NCBI RefSeq assembly: GCF_046630445.1
Contig: NC_092338.1
Coordinates: 7,644,501 to 7,708,500, forward strand
Source of the DNA: Rutidosis leptorrhynchoides
Taxonomy: Eukaryota; Streptophyta; Magnoliopsida; Asterales; Asteraceae
Direction of reading: 5' to 3'
DNA length: 64,000 bases
In this document: positions 34,057-46,580 of the stretch, in pieces
Layout of the letters: each line of letters opens with the position of its first letter
Numbering within the stretch: the first letter of the stretch is position 1
Translations under genes and position numbers: made by a program
Notes under the pieces: model-generated
Databases searched by the model: none
Told to the model about the DNA's origin: nothing
The model's input: only the letters and a program-made list of their open reading frames with translations

Positions 34057-36825
34057 TGTAATGACCCGGAAATTTCCGACCAAATTTAAACCTTAATCTT
34101 TATATGTTTTCGACACGATAAGCAAAATCTGTAGTGTTGAGTCTAGAAAGTTTGAAATCTATATTCGGATAATCAGTTACCCTTTGACCATGCCTGACGA
34201 TTCACGAACAAATAAATATAAATAGATATGTGTGTATATATATATATGATATAAATATAAATATATATATATACGTTATTATGAATACTATGTATGATTT
34301 CTATTAAATATATATAGAATATATAAATATTAACTACTTAACAAATGTTGTCTTATAATATAATAATACATAAATAATAAATGGTATTATATCAAATTTG
34401 ATTGCAAGTTTTAAATATAACTGTATTATATTAATCATTACCTTTAAAATTGTTATTAATGTTTGTAATAATAATATTATCAATTCTAATATATATAAAT
34501 ATGTAAAACTCGATATGTAAAAGTATTAATATTAATATTAGTTTCATAAATATTATTAAAATTGATATTTAAAATAAATAATATTATGTTTCTTATATAT
34601 ATTTTATTTATCGATATATAGTTATACAAATACTAATATATATATATAAATTCATATGTATATAATACGGCTATATATATATATATCGATACATACACTA
34701 TAATAATGCAGAACGTATATGTATTTATATACAGATAAAATACACACTCTGTATTACATCACATTTTTTTTAAATCTATATTTATGATTGAATTATTGTC
34801 GAACGTATCTGCTATAAAACAAATCTATGATTAATTCAGGATCTTTATCAAATAATCAATCTCACTCTAAAAACTACACACTGCAAATATCAAAAGAAAA
34901 CCCACTGTAACAAATAACATCTCTATCTATGTTCTTCTCATTTTCTTTCGCCATAATTCAATTCCAAACGATTTTTCAAATTGTAAAAATGCAATCTTGT
35001 TGGTTTTCCTTTACTAAAACTATCTGCAAGTTTTCATGTTCCAATTTTTCCTATTAATTTTGAATTTTCGAGTTAAAGTGCCGGTTACAAAGGAATTGTT
35101 CATTAAGAAATTCGATTTTGTTTTGATGTTTTAGGATCGACTATGGATTCAGAAAGTTTCTAGGAAGGATTTATAATCTATTTTATGTTATAACCTTGAT
35201 CTAATTGTGCCTGAATTTTGAAATCAAATACCGAGTTCATTATAGTTTTAGCGAAGCAGATACAGTGGTTTTATTTTTTTTACAACAAGTCAAATGTTCC
35301 AAGTTGAATCGTTTATGTTTCTGATAACGAACCTAAAACGAATTTCAAAGTTGTTATATGTTGGTAAAACAGTTTCTGATCGATGGGCTTTAGGGAAGAA
35401 GGAGAACACAATTTATACGGGTTAAAATTAGTTAAGTTCTGATATGAATCAGAAAAACAAATTTGGTCCAACGGTTCAAGTGTGTGTGGGTATACTACAG
35501 GTCTGGGGTTCGAGTCTCTGATGGGCTAAACAATATTTTTTTGACCGATTTTTAACTAAGGTAGCTTTCTAATATTTTATTTATTATGTTATTATCATTA
35601 TTATTACTAATTATTATTATTGTTATTATTAATATTGTTATTATTGGTTAGTATTATTATTATTATTAATATCATTAATATTATTACTATCACAAGTATT
35701 ATTAATATTATTATTATTATTATTAACATTATAATTATAACAATTATTATTATTCATTAGTATTATTAATGTTGTATTTTTTTATTTATCAAACTAGCAT
35801 ATAACATTATTATTAAAGTTACTATCCTCATTAAAATTTTCATTTTTTTACTAATATTACTATCACTATTATCATTACCACTAGACTAGTATTACTACAA
35901 ATTATTAATTGTACAAACAAACGATATATATATACATATATGTATATACACAAAGTATTATACTACTACATAAAAATTTGTTTTTAACTAATATCAGTAA
36001 AGTAACATTAATATCAAACAAGTATCGTAACGTATTATAAGTATTAATGAAATTATATATAATAACATTGATCTTAATACATAACAGAATATATATAAAA
36101 TAGTTGATTTATATTACAATGTATTAATACATATACATGATATAGGTTCGTGAATCGAAGGCCAACCTAGCACATGTTAAATGATGTTATATGTATTTTT
36201 ACTACAAAATACAGTATGGTGAGTATATAGTCCCTTTTAAACTTTAAATATTTTTGGGCTGAGAATACATGCGCTGTTTTTATAAATGATTTACGTTATG
36301 GACACAAGTGATTAAAAATGATATTCTGCGGATTGATGTGCTAGGTAATTTAGTTATATGTTATAATAGCATGTAAGCGCGAATCCTAAAGATAGATCTA
36401 TCGGGTTTAACACCCCCATCCAGTAGGCTGCACTAGACATAAGAACTAGTGGGCGGATGTTTAGTACTTCGAGGATTATTTATACACTTGCGAGTGTACA
36501 TATCCATCTTTGCGAAGATGACTTATTATATTATTGTTAAGGTTGGTTACTGAGGCCTCAACATAAGTAGAATGATTTTATACACTTGCGAGTGTATTAT
36601 ATTTTTATATATAAAATCTTGTGGTCCATTGTTATAACGCTGCTAGCATCAAACCTATATATCTCACCAACTTTATGTTGACATTTTAAAGCATGTATTT
36701 CTCAGGTACGAATTAAGTCTTCCGCTGTGCATTAGCTCATGTTAAAGATATTATATGGAGTCGATCATCGCAATGGGACCAACTGTTGAAGACTACGTCC
36801 GGGAGGATTAGGACCGGTCGTCATA
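34057..36825 (+). repeat. T3 5' LTR
   Basis: 2,769 bases, TGTAATGACC to GTCATA. Near-identical to the 3' LTR but about 95 bases shorter: a segment at roughly 41545-41637 of the 3' LTR is missing near 34776. A splice-donor-like CTCAG/GTACG is at 36701-36710. (TTA)n-like stretches lie near 35580-35760. Confidence 0.93.
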
Positions 36826-36827
36826 GT

Positions 36828-36839
36828 TGGTATCAGAGC
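36828..36839 (+). promoter_or_regulatory. T3 primer-binding site, tRNA-Met type
   Basis: TGGTATCAGAGC two bases after the LTR. Confidence 0.93.
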
Positions 36840-37202
36840 GTTGGTCTTAGTGAACCAGACCTTGCATTAGTGTGTCTAACTGGTAGTTGTTAGGATACAT
36901 TAGTGAGTTTGGACTTTGACCGTGTCTACCTGTCAAAAAGTTTTGCTTATCATTTCTCGTCGGAAACCATCTGCTTATCATCCTTAGGGAATTGCCTGTT
37001 TATCATTCTTTAGTCTAGACACGTCTTGCTGCGTTTAGTGCATCGATAGTGTATAGACAAAAATCCATATCTTAGTGCATCTGTAGATTTGCTTGTTATA
37101 TGCCGTAAGTTCCTCTGTAGCCTATGAAATCTTTAGTATTACATATAGATATTCTATATAGTTATAATATCATCTGATATCCGGAAATCATTTCACATTG
37201 AA

Positions 37203-37471
37203 GATCCTTTCCATCCATCCAATTACCCCTTGGCGATGAACCTGAAGCACTTACCGGCGAACCTATTCGAAACATCATTTTCTCGCTCATTCCTAGAGAA
37301 TCTCGTCACGATTACATAATATCCCATATCACAAATCTTGTTCATCCGCTCGCTTCGACCGCCAATCATCCCGGTGTACTAGCAGAAGTTAACAAACTAC
37401 ACGCTCGTGTGACGGCTTTGGAGAACCTGGTGCGAAGGTTACAAACACCAGCGGCAGCACCGGCAGCATAA
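37203..37471 (+). pseudogene. T3 extra ORF, frameshifted remnant
   Basis: Homologous to the T2 extra ORF: PFHPSNYP, then a one-base deletion, then GDEPEALTGEPIRNIIFSLI, ANHPGVLAEVNKLHARV, ALENLVRRLQTP and an Ala-rich end at TAA. The Ser-rich N-terminus is gone. The coil and the ALTGEP block are the best conserved parts. Confidence 0.72.
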
Positions 37472-37738
37472 CCAGTACCTCCAGTAACATCAACCTCACA
37501 ATCTTCAGTACCAGCACTATCCATATCATCACCATCATCAACGTCAATGATATCCTTATCCCCCTCAAACCACAACCACGTCGTAAATCTCAACGTCACA
37601 AATTACACCTCGAGTATAATCACCGTTCTATGTATCGCTCTGTCCACTTTATTTTCGTTCTACATATCGTTCTACATCGATTAACTTCGATTTACGTACC
37701 ATTCTACCTCATTATCTTCGTTCAATATGGCGACTAAG

Positions 37739-37762
37739 TAATCTCTAATGCTTTAGAGATTA
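37739..37762. other. Conserved hairpin in T3 internal region
   Basis: The same perfect 10-base stem as T2 (TAATCTCTAA / TTAGAGATTA) with a different loop, TGCT. Confidence 0.75.
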
Positions 37763-37910
37763 TGTAATCTAGTATTAACAATAAACCTGATGAGTTTAAT
37801 ATCTTATTGACTCATTAAATCTATGATTACATCTGAAGAAAATATATATGCAAGTATATTTTCATAAAGATTGTAATTAAAAATTCTTTCGTACAAACTA
37901 TTAATGATGA

Positions 37911-37953
37911 AAATATTTTAACGGGTGGGTAGTACCCGAGGAATATTTTTCAC
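37911..37953 (+). promoter_or_regulatory. Internal polypurine-tract-like motif in T3
   Basis: TTTTAACGGGTGGGTAGTAC then CCGAGG, matching the T2 internal copy; CGGGT and ACCCG also pair. Confidence 0.5.
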
Positions 37954-38929
37954 ATTAATAAGTTACACTGTACATTCTTCGAATCTGATTCAACGATCAT
38001 TTACTATCCTACTTACAATTACCGATATACGTATCCGTTCACCACAGAATAACCATTTCTATTCAAATTTCATATTTGGATTTTGACCTATCAGAATCCA
38101 ACAAGTGGCATAATGAAGAAAACATTGGACAAAAATAAAAAGGGTTAGAAACAAACGAATTAATTAATTGAAATTGTGATAGGATTTCACGCTAACTGTT
38201 CTGGCTAACTGTTCCCAGCTAACTGATTAACATTTAATTTATCGCAATTTACATTCTCGCACTTTTATTTATCGTCATTTAATTTCTGTTATTTACTTTT
38301 ATGCATTTTTAAGTCGGGACACATGTACGCAATACGTCGGATTAATTCTGAGACAACACGGTGCATGGGTCATGATATATATTTATTTATTTTACGCACT
38401 TTAAATAACGGGACACGTATGCAAGGTTTCAACTTATCATATCGACCCATCTATATATATATTTCGGAACAACCGTAGACACTCTATATGTGAAGGTGGG
38501 AGTTGGCTATACAGGGTCGGAGTTGATTCCAAAATATATATATACTTTGAGTTGTGATCGACACTGAGACCGGTACACGGGTCACGATACGTATTATTTA
38601 ATTCGAATATTATATATATATCTAATTTATATATGAATCTATTGAATCATTGGACAATCGGGCTATTGGACTGCTAACTTTGGACAATTAAAATGAATTA
38701 AAATGTTGATTATAATATATGAAACTAAACTAATCTTCAAGTTTGCCACTTGATTCTATTTTAAACCTCATTCGTATCTTGACGATTACAATTCGTATTC
38801 ATAACTTTTCATGATTCTAGAAAACGCCTCGATCAAGAAGTCGAACCCGCCGCACCTCGTCTATAGAAGAAAAGATTTACGCACCTGAAGAACTCTCGAA
38901 CCCGAATTCATAGTTTAACATATACCGTG
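37954..38929. other. T3 internal noncoding stretch
   Basis: No supported gene. Part of it (about 38190-38480) has TTATCGCAATTTA-type sequence resembling the Athila-like LTR near 11820, so a foreign fragment may be embedded. No clear T2 counterpart was found here. Confidence 0.4.
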
Positions 38930-39186
38930 TTGAATCCTTTGCCATTTAATAGCAAAAACAATCTTACACTTCCTTTTCAAGAAGCTAATTTTGTCACAGC
39001 TCCATTTCGACTTCTCAGTGAGACTACTCCTATTATAATCTCAACACTTATACCTTGTCCTTTCGCCGTCGTTGCCGGAAAACCTTTTATATTCCACGAC
39101 AACATCAGCAAATATACCAGCAGCTCGTTATCTCTTTGGCAATATCCGTAATCAGTATTTTGAAAATTTCGTAGAAATTCTTCCAA
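38930..39186 (-). pseudogene. Antisense gag-like remnant in T3
   Basis: Counterpart of 28951-29163 in T2, antisense to T3: VVVEYKRFSGNDG, SLTEKSKWSCDKISF, KRKCK. A one-base deletion and a loss of the first Cys triplet separate it from T2. Confidence 0.42.
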
Positions 39187-39344
39187 TTATACCGGAAATG
39201 TCTATCCCTAAGAGTTTCATACTCCGAATGTGAAGTTTCTGAAAAACCCCCTGAACTATGAAGTAGTTCTTGAAATGCTGATGAAGCAGCAAAAATTGTA
39301 AACGAATTTAGCAGTCAAAAGTTGACGATAAAAGTATAATGTGT

Positions 39345-39666
39345 TAGTAAAGCTCAGAAAAAGAGGAGGTTTGAAACTAGAAAACGGATTGAGCAAAGTA
39401 TGAAGGAAGGTGTGGATAAATCACAAGAACTGAATCTGCTTTCAAAGAATCCAAACGATTTAGTGCCTGCTGAAACCGTTAGTAAGAACCCTACTCGATA
39501 TTCTAAACCTTTCCGGATGATATTTTTCATCATCATCTTATCTCAAGATATTATAAGATATCTTCATATCTTCGTTATACATATTCTCCATATTTCTGGA
39601 GATATTTTCACAACTATTCCTATCTGCGATCATGTACCTCTCCGTAATATCTGCGTTATAAAATAA
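39345..39666 (+). pseudogene. T3 copy of the small basic sense ORF
   Basis: Reads VSKAQKKRRFETRKRIEQSM, then DKSQELNLLSKNPNDLVPAE, and runs on to 39666. It is similar to T2 28468-28683. An upstream in-frame stop (KV, TAA, CVSKAQ) separates it from DEAAKIVNEF. Confidence 0.35.
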
Positions 39667-39967
39667 AAGAAACTGTGTTAGTTTCTAAATTCTGAAACCT
39701 TCGAGTTTAAAATAGGAATGTTCTGAAGCAGTGTTGGGAACTGATGTATGAATTAGTATAATATAATGAAACTTGATCAACTTCATTATATTACAGTAAT
39801 ACATGTTAAGTTTCTAATGAAGCATGATGATTCACAGTACCATCATCATGTGCCATGTTACACGGCTCTTACATTCTGTCCAATCTCCAAACATATTAGA
39901 ACATATCACCCTGATAGTTCTAATTTTCCGAAATATTCTGGTAATTTGACAAATTAAAATCGTACCA

Positions 39968-40027
39968 TTACCATTCTTTTCTGAGAACATTAGCTATGTT
40001 CATTCCAAATTTCATACCTACGAATTC
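39968..40027 (-). other. Conserved antisense tail frame in T3
   Basis: EFVGMKFGMNIANVLRKEW then TAA; partner of T2 27976-28035. Confidence 0.4.
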
Positions 40028-40266
40028 CGAACTATTAATCGCTTGACTCAAGGACGGGAAGAAGAAACGAAGGGACAAAGTCCCAAAATAGAAATTGGGG
40101 TATAGATCACAGCAAATAGGGGAGAGTATTAACTATGGATGACAATGATTATGGAAACTAGAAGCAGGAGCATCGAAATATAAGGGAAGATATCAAACTC
40201 AACAACCACCCAGGATTTACAAACCGTGTATATCAATACGTATTGCAATGTAAAGACACGGGAGAA

Positions 40267-40389
40267 TTAAAATATTATAATTCCAAGGAAAGGATAAAAG
40301 AGAATAGATTCTTCTGGTGACAGATGAAAGAGAAGAATGAAAGATATGAAAGTTAGAACTATAACAAGGATTAGAATGAGATGGAGCAT
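40267..40389 (-). CDS. Antisense small transmembrane frame in T3
   Basis: Starts at ATG 40389 at the same place as the T2 frame: MLHLILILVIVLTFISFILL, then FHLSPEESILFYP, and stops after 40 codons. A one-base deletion relative to T2 causes the early stop; the next frame still matches T2 (ILPCLYIAI). The first membrane span and PEES linker are kept. Its TATA box is 82-88 bases upstream. This copy is probably damaged. Confidence 0.45.
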   Translation of the reverse strand: MLHLILILVIVLTFISFILLFHLSPEESILFYPFLGIIIF

Positions 40390-40470
40390 ATTGATGAATG
40401 TCTTAAAGTAGGAATAAAAGAGAGAGAATAGAAGATGTGGGATATGGAAATAAGGAAACGAAGGGGGTAG

Positions 40471-40477
40471 ATTTATA
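40471..40477 (-). promoter_or_regulatory. Antisense TATA box in T3
   Basis: TATAAAT on the minus strand with the same flanks as T2 26911 (TCTGTCGGA before, CCCCTTCGTTTCCTTA after). Confidence 0.62.
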
Positions 40478-40779
40478 GTGAAAGATCCGACAGAGAAATC
40501 ATAACAGATTGCCATATTAAATCAAAGAAGATTCTGATCCCTAAAAGCCAAATCTTGTTACATAAGATTTTCTTGAATCCCTTAAAATTCTGGAAGTCAA
40601 TCCTAACTACATCATCGGTTAAAACAATTTCATATTTACCCATTTCACTCTTTTGTGATAGCTTCACTAGTACGCTTCACATGATCGAATCGTTTTATCC
40701 ATATCTTCCAATAATGATAAAACTCTATTATTACCTCATATTCGTCATGAAAACATTCCTATTGTTATTTATGACAACC

Positions 40780-40822
40780 TCTACCAAATTTCGAGGACGA
40801 AATTTCTTTAACGGGTGGGTAC
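40780..40822 (+). promoter_or_regulatory. T3 polypurine-tract region
   Basis: AAATTTCGAGGACGAAATTT followed by CTTTAACGGGTGGGTAC, then the LTR. Confidence 0.8.
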
Positions 40823-43686
40823 TGTAACGACCCGGAAATTTCCGACCAAATTTAAACCTTAATCTTTATATGTTTTCGACACGATAAGCAAAATCTGTAG
40901 TGTTGAGTCTAGAAAGTTTGAAATCTATATTCGGATAATCAGTTACCCTTTGACCATGCCTGACGATTCACGAACAAATAAATATAAATAGATATGTGTG
41001 TATATATATATATGATATAAATATAAATATATATATATATACGTTATTATGAATACTATGTATGATTTCTATTAAATATATATAGAATATATAAATATTA
41101 ACTACTTAACAAATGTTGTCTTATAATATAATAATACATAAATAATAAATGGTATTATATTAAATTTGATTGCAAGTTTTAAATATAACTGTATTATATT
41201 AATCATTACCTTTAAAATTGTTATTAATGTTTGTAATAATAATATTATCAATTCTAATATATATAAATATGTAAAACTCGATATGTAAAAGTATTAATAT
41301 TAATATTAGTTTCATAAATATTATTAAAATTGATATTTAAAATAAATAATATTATGTTTCTTATATATATTTTATTTATCGATATATAGTTATACAAATA
41401 CTAATATATATATATATATAAATTCATATGTATATAATACGGCTATATATATATATCGATACATACACTATAATAATGCAGAACGTATATGTATTTATAT
41501 ACAGATAAAATACACACTCTGTATTACATCACATTTTTTTTAAATTTAATTGCCTGATATTAAAGACATTGATTTGTACGAATTCTTTATAAAATATAAA
41601 ATCAGTTTTGTTGTTTTTCTTCTTTTCTTCATCTGCTATTTATGATTGAATTATTGTCGAACGTATCTGCTATAAAACAAATCTATGATTAATTCAGGAT
41701 CTTTATCAAATAATCAATCTCACTCTAAAAACTACACACTGCAAATATCAAAAGAAAACCCACTGTAACAAATAACATCTCTATCTATGTTCTTCTCATT
41801 TTTTTTCGCCATAATTCAATTCCAAACGATTTTTCAAATTGTAAAAATGCAATCTTGTTGGTTTTCCTTTACTAAAACTATCTGCAAGTTTTCATGTTCC
41901 AATTTTTCCTATTAATTTTGAATTTTCGAGTTAAAGTGCCGGTTACAAAGGAATTGTTCATTAAGAAATTCGATTTTGTTTTGATGTTTTAGGATCGACT
42001 ATGGATTCAGAAAGTTTCTAGGAAGGATTTATAATCTATTTTATGTTATAACCTTGATCTAATTGTGCCTGAATTTTGAAATCAAATACCGAGTTCATTA
42101 TAGTTTTAGCGAAGCAGATACAGTGGTTTTATTTTTTTTACAACAAGTCAAATGTTCCAAGTTGAATCGTTTATGTTTCTGATAACGAACCTAAAACGAA
42201 TTTCAAAGTTGTTATATGTTGGTAAAACAGTTTCTGATCGATGGGCTTTAGGGAAGAAGGAGAACACAATTTATACGGGTTAAAATTAGTTAAGTTCTGA
42301 TATGAATCAGAAAAACAAATTTGGTCCAACGGTTCAAGTGTGTGTGGGTATACTACAGGTCTGGGGTTCGAGTCTCTGATGGGCTAAACAATATTTTTTT
42401 GACCGATTTTTAACTAAGGTAGCTTTCTAATATTTTATTTATTATGTTATTATCATTATTATTACTAATTATTATTATTGTTATTATTAATATTGTTATT
42501 ATTGGTTAGTATTATTATTATTATTAATATCATTAATATTATTACTATCACAAGTATTATTAATATTATTATTATTATTATTATTAACATTATAATTATA
42601 ACAATTATTATTATTCATTAGTATTATTAATGTTGTATTTTTTTATTTATCAAACTAGCATATAACATTATTATTAAAGTTACTATCCTCATTAAAATTT
42701 TCATTTTTTTACTAATATTACTATCACTATTATCATTACCACTAGACTAGTATTACTACAAATTATTAATTGTACAAACAAACGATATATATATACATAT
42801 ATGTATATACACAAAGTATTATACTACTACATAAAAATTTGTTTTTAACTAATATCAGTAAAGTAACATTAATATCAAACAAGTATCGTAACGTATTATA
42901 AGTATTAATGAAATTATATATAATAACATTGATCTTAATACATAACAGAATATATATAAAATAGTTGATTTATATTACAATGTATTAATACATATACATG
43001 ATATAGGTTCGTGAATCGAAGGCCAACCTAGCACATGTTAAATGATGTTATATGTATTTTTACTACAAAATACAGTATGGTGAGTATATAGTCCCTTTTA
43101 AACTTTAAATATTTTTGGGCTGAGAATACATGCGCTGTTTTTATAAATGATTTACGTTATGGACACAAGTGATTAAAAATGATATTCTGCGGATTGATGT
43201 GCTAGGTAATTTAGTTATATGTTATAATAGCATGTAAGCGCGAATCCTAAAGATAGATCTATCGGGTTTAACACCCCCATCCAGTAGGCTGCACTAGACA
43301 TAAGAACTAGTGGGCGGATGTTTAGTACTTCGAGGATTATTTATACACTTGCGAGTGTACATATCCATCTTTGCGAAGATGACTTATTATATTATTGTTA
43401 AGGTTGGTTACTGAGGCCTCAACATAAGTAGAATGATTTTATACACTTGCGAGTGTATTATATTTTTATATATAAAATCTTGTGGTCCATTGTTATAACG
43501 CTGCTAGCATCAAACCTATATATCTCACTAACTTTATGTTGACATTTTAAAGCATGTATTTCTCAGGTACGAATTAAGTCTTCCGCTGTGCATTAGCTCA
43601 TGTTAAAGATATTATATGGAGTCGATCATCGCAATGGGACCAACTGTTGAAGACTACGTCCGGGAGGATTAGGACCGGTCGTCATA
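40823..43686 (+). repeat. T3 3' LTR
   Basis: 2,864 bases, TGTAACGACC to GTCATA. Carries the extra ~95-base segment missing from the 5' LTR. Confidence 0.93.
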
Positions 43687-44910
43687 CAATATTGCAGGAA
43701 AGGTACGTAGACGCAACGGAAATGATAAACACTATATTGACCTCACGAGCATACCCATGAACCATACTCAATCACCTCCATAGCTATAACCCATAATTTC
43801 CTTAATCCTATCCTACTCGAAAAACAATTTCGAAATCACTCGGACAACACTCCGTCGTAATATTTTATGTATACTAATAATATCTTGAAATAATACGGAG
43901 TAAATATATATATGTAAATCGATTGAGAGAGTTTCGAGAAAAATATTTTCAAGTTTCTATGAAATAATGAAACCTATTGAATTCTATTTATAATAGATTT
44001 TTGAATTATTAAAGTGAATTATTAAAGTATGAATTATTAAAGTGAATTATTAAAGTATGAATTATTAAAGTGAATTATTAAAGTATGAATTATTAAAGTG
44101 AATTATTAAAGTATAAATTATTAAAGTATGAATTATTAAAGTGAATTATTAAAGTTAAAGTAAAGTAAAAATAAAGTAAAGGTAAAGTTTAAGTATAGTA
44201 AAAGTATAAAACTATGTACGTATTATACGCGTATAAATATATATAATATTAATTTAAATCGTTATATATATTTAATAAAATAAAATATAAATATCGTTAT
44301 CTTTATCATACTAGTTAAGTAATGAGTTGTCAAAAGTGGTTCTAGATATTTATAAAAGTTATATACGTTTTAATAATAAAGTTCTTTTTAAACTGAAAAC
44401 GTTTTTGTACGTTTGAAACTAAATAGATCAATCGAGTCTTTATGAGATTCAATCTTCCACTATCCTTTGTCTAGTTCTCAATGATTGACAATTTGTTCTT
44501 ATTTATAAATTACTTTACCATTTTCCGAATATTGTTAAAATGGAAAGATTTCTCAAATCAACGTGGGCCTTTCAACAGAGACTTGTAATCATAATTTAAT
44601 ATATCTGATAATTCAATCATTTGATCTTATCTTCTAATTCTATTGATAAATATTTTGAAACAGATACAATCATATAAAGTATTTAATCTAATATTTTGTT
44701 TACGTTTCAAGTTTTAATATATATACACATATACATATATAATCATATTCGTTTAATGGTTCGTGAATCGTTGGAACTTGGTCGAGGTTGAATGAATGTA
44801 TGAACATAGTTTAAAATTCTTGAAATTTAACTTAACAAATATTGCTTATTGTGTCGGAAACATATAAAGATTAAAGTTTAAATTTGGTTGGAAATTTCCG
44901 GGTTGTCACA
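43687..44910 (-). repeat. T2 LTR B, right part
   Basis: Resumes at CAATA TTGCAGG exactly where the left part stopped and runs to GGTTGTCACA, the LTR start on the minus strand. Confidence 0.92.
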
Positions 44911-46423
44911 GTACCTACCCGTTAAAGAAATTTCGTCCCGAAATTTAAGTGGAAAGGTCGTGAATGATAATAAGTATGTTTTCATGATACATACGGGCTG
45001 AAAATTAGAGTTTTATCATCAGCGAATAATTTGGATAAACAATCCATTTATATGAAGAGTACGAATGAAGCTAACATAGAAGAGTGAAATGAGTAAGTGT
45101 AGATTCATCTTATCATTTGACGTAGATATGATTGATTCCCAGATTTCAAGGGATTTGAAGAAAATCTTCTTAATAAGATTTGACTCTCCGGTAATCAAGG
45201 AAATTAGGATCCGCTTTAAATGCGATCGTCCATTTTAATTATTCTGTCGGAGATTTTCTTATAAATTCACCTCCTTCATTTCCTTACAACTCACACCTTC
45301 TGTTGATGCATTTTATGCAAGTCCCTAGACATCTACCCACGTCCATTGCATGTACAACAGTTTACAGGCCACCATGATTGCTCATTATTATCCTGTGTTT
45401 GTATGTGGTTACAGGAACTGCAGGAACGAGATTTAGATATTTGATTATGTTAGACTTAGTCAGACGTACGAGTGAAGCCTCACTAGTACGGCTGACAGGC
45501 TCATACGCACGGTTGATGCTGAGCTAAGTCACAATTACAACCTAAATGAGAAGACACGAGTGAGTGTTCACCCGTACGGCTGATGAAGCCAACTCGTATA
45601 TGTGATGAATGAATCGTATGGGTGAGTCTACAGCAGGGGTATATAAAGTCTTATGTTCTTCATTATAGGTTAAGCCTCTTATTTGTTACACACACTCAGA
45701 TCTAGTGAGCTCCTCCGATTCTCTCTCAGTCCAAATCACCCATGTGGTGAATAATAGCTCTAGGTGTTGATCTAATCACACTTGATTTAGTTGTGGTTTG
45801 ACTAAATTAATCAAAAAAAAAACTTAACCTATTCACTAGAGGGTTTGGTTCACTTATTCTGCCATTGTGTGAGTTAAATCTGTTGATTTCTAAGTTCCTA
45901 GTCATGTTTCATCACCTTCTATTCTTTTCCCCTCAACTCATATTTTAAAGTATTCATCAATATGCTCCATCCAGCTCTGATTCTCGATATACTTCTAACT
46001 TTCATATCGATCATTCTTCTTTTTCATCTACCGCCGGAAGAATCTATTTACTTCTACTATACTCTTGGGTTTATAGTGTTTCTAGTTCTCCCGTGTCTTT
46101 ATATTGCTATATGCATCGATATATGGTTTATAATTTCTGGTTTGTCGTTGGGCTTTATATGTTCCCTTATATTTCAAAGTCTCTGCTTCTGTCTTCTATA
46201 ATCATTATCATTCACAATTAATGCTCTCTTTTATTTGCTGCAATTTATACCCCAATTTCTATTTCGGAGTTTTGTCCTTTCATTTCTTCTTCTTGCGATT
46301 AAGCACCGCTTGTAATGGTCCAGAATTCACAGATATGAATTTCGGAATGAACATTGTTAATGTTCTAGGAAGGAAATTGTGATGGCACGATCTTAAATTG
46401 TCAAATTACTAGAATACCTTGGA
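44911..46423 (-). mobile_element. Second, partial T2 internal region
   Basis: Repeats 26562-28077 with very few differences (for example GATCTTAAATTG for GATCTTGAATTG), including polypurine tract, both antisense TATA boxes and the transmembrane frame. It breaks off at CCTTGGAAA, where T1 leader begins. It is not expected outside a normal LTR, so it marks a tandem array or assembly join. Confidence 0.85.
45962..46201 (+). CDS. Second copy of T2 transmembrane frame
   Basis: Protein identical to the frame at 27615-27854, with the same upstream TATA boxes. Confidence 0.52.
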   Translation: MLHPALILDILLTFISIILLFHLPPEESIYFYYTLGFIVFLVLPCLYIAICIDIWFIISGLSLGFICSLIFQSLCFCLL

Positions 46424-46580
46424 AATTGTGATGCCACTACATGATTTCACTACTGCATGCTATTACTTGCTTTTGATTGCATGCTACTTTCGTACGATTT
46501 GCAGTTATTGCCTTGCTACTTATTGTTATACATGATTTAAACTGTTGGCCTAATACGTGCTTGCTTTATGACTTACTGAC
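46424..46580 (+). other. Truncated T1 leader with possible splice acceptor
   Basis: What remains of the T1 5' untranslated region. It ends with CTGAC (branch-point-like), a pyrimidine-rich run and TTGTTCAG directly before ATG 46608. The T1 primer site is missing. Confidence 0.5.

Larger units (their letters stand above)
34057..43686 (+). mobile_element. T3: non-autonomous gypsy element
   Basis: A complete element: 5' LTR, primer site, 4 kb internal region, polypurine tract, 3' LTR. It is flanked by the perfect target duplication CAATA (34052-34056 and 43687-43691). Deleting it restores LTR B to match LTR A. No gag, RT or integrase is present, so it must be mobilised by another element. Confidence 0.94.
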
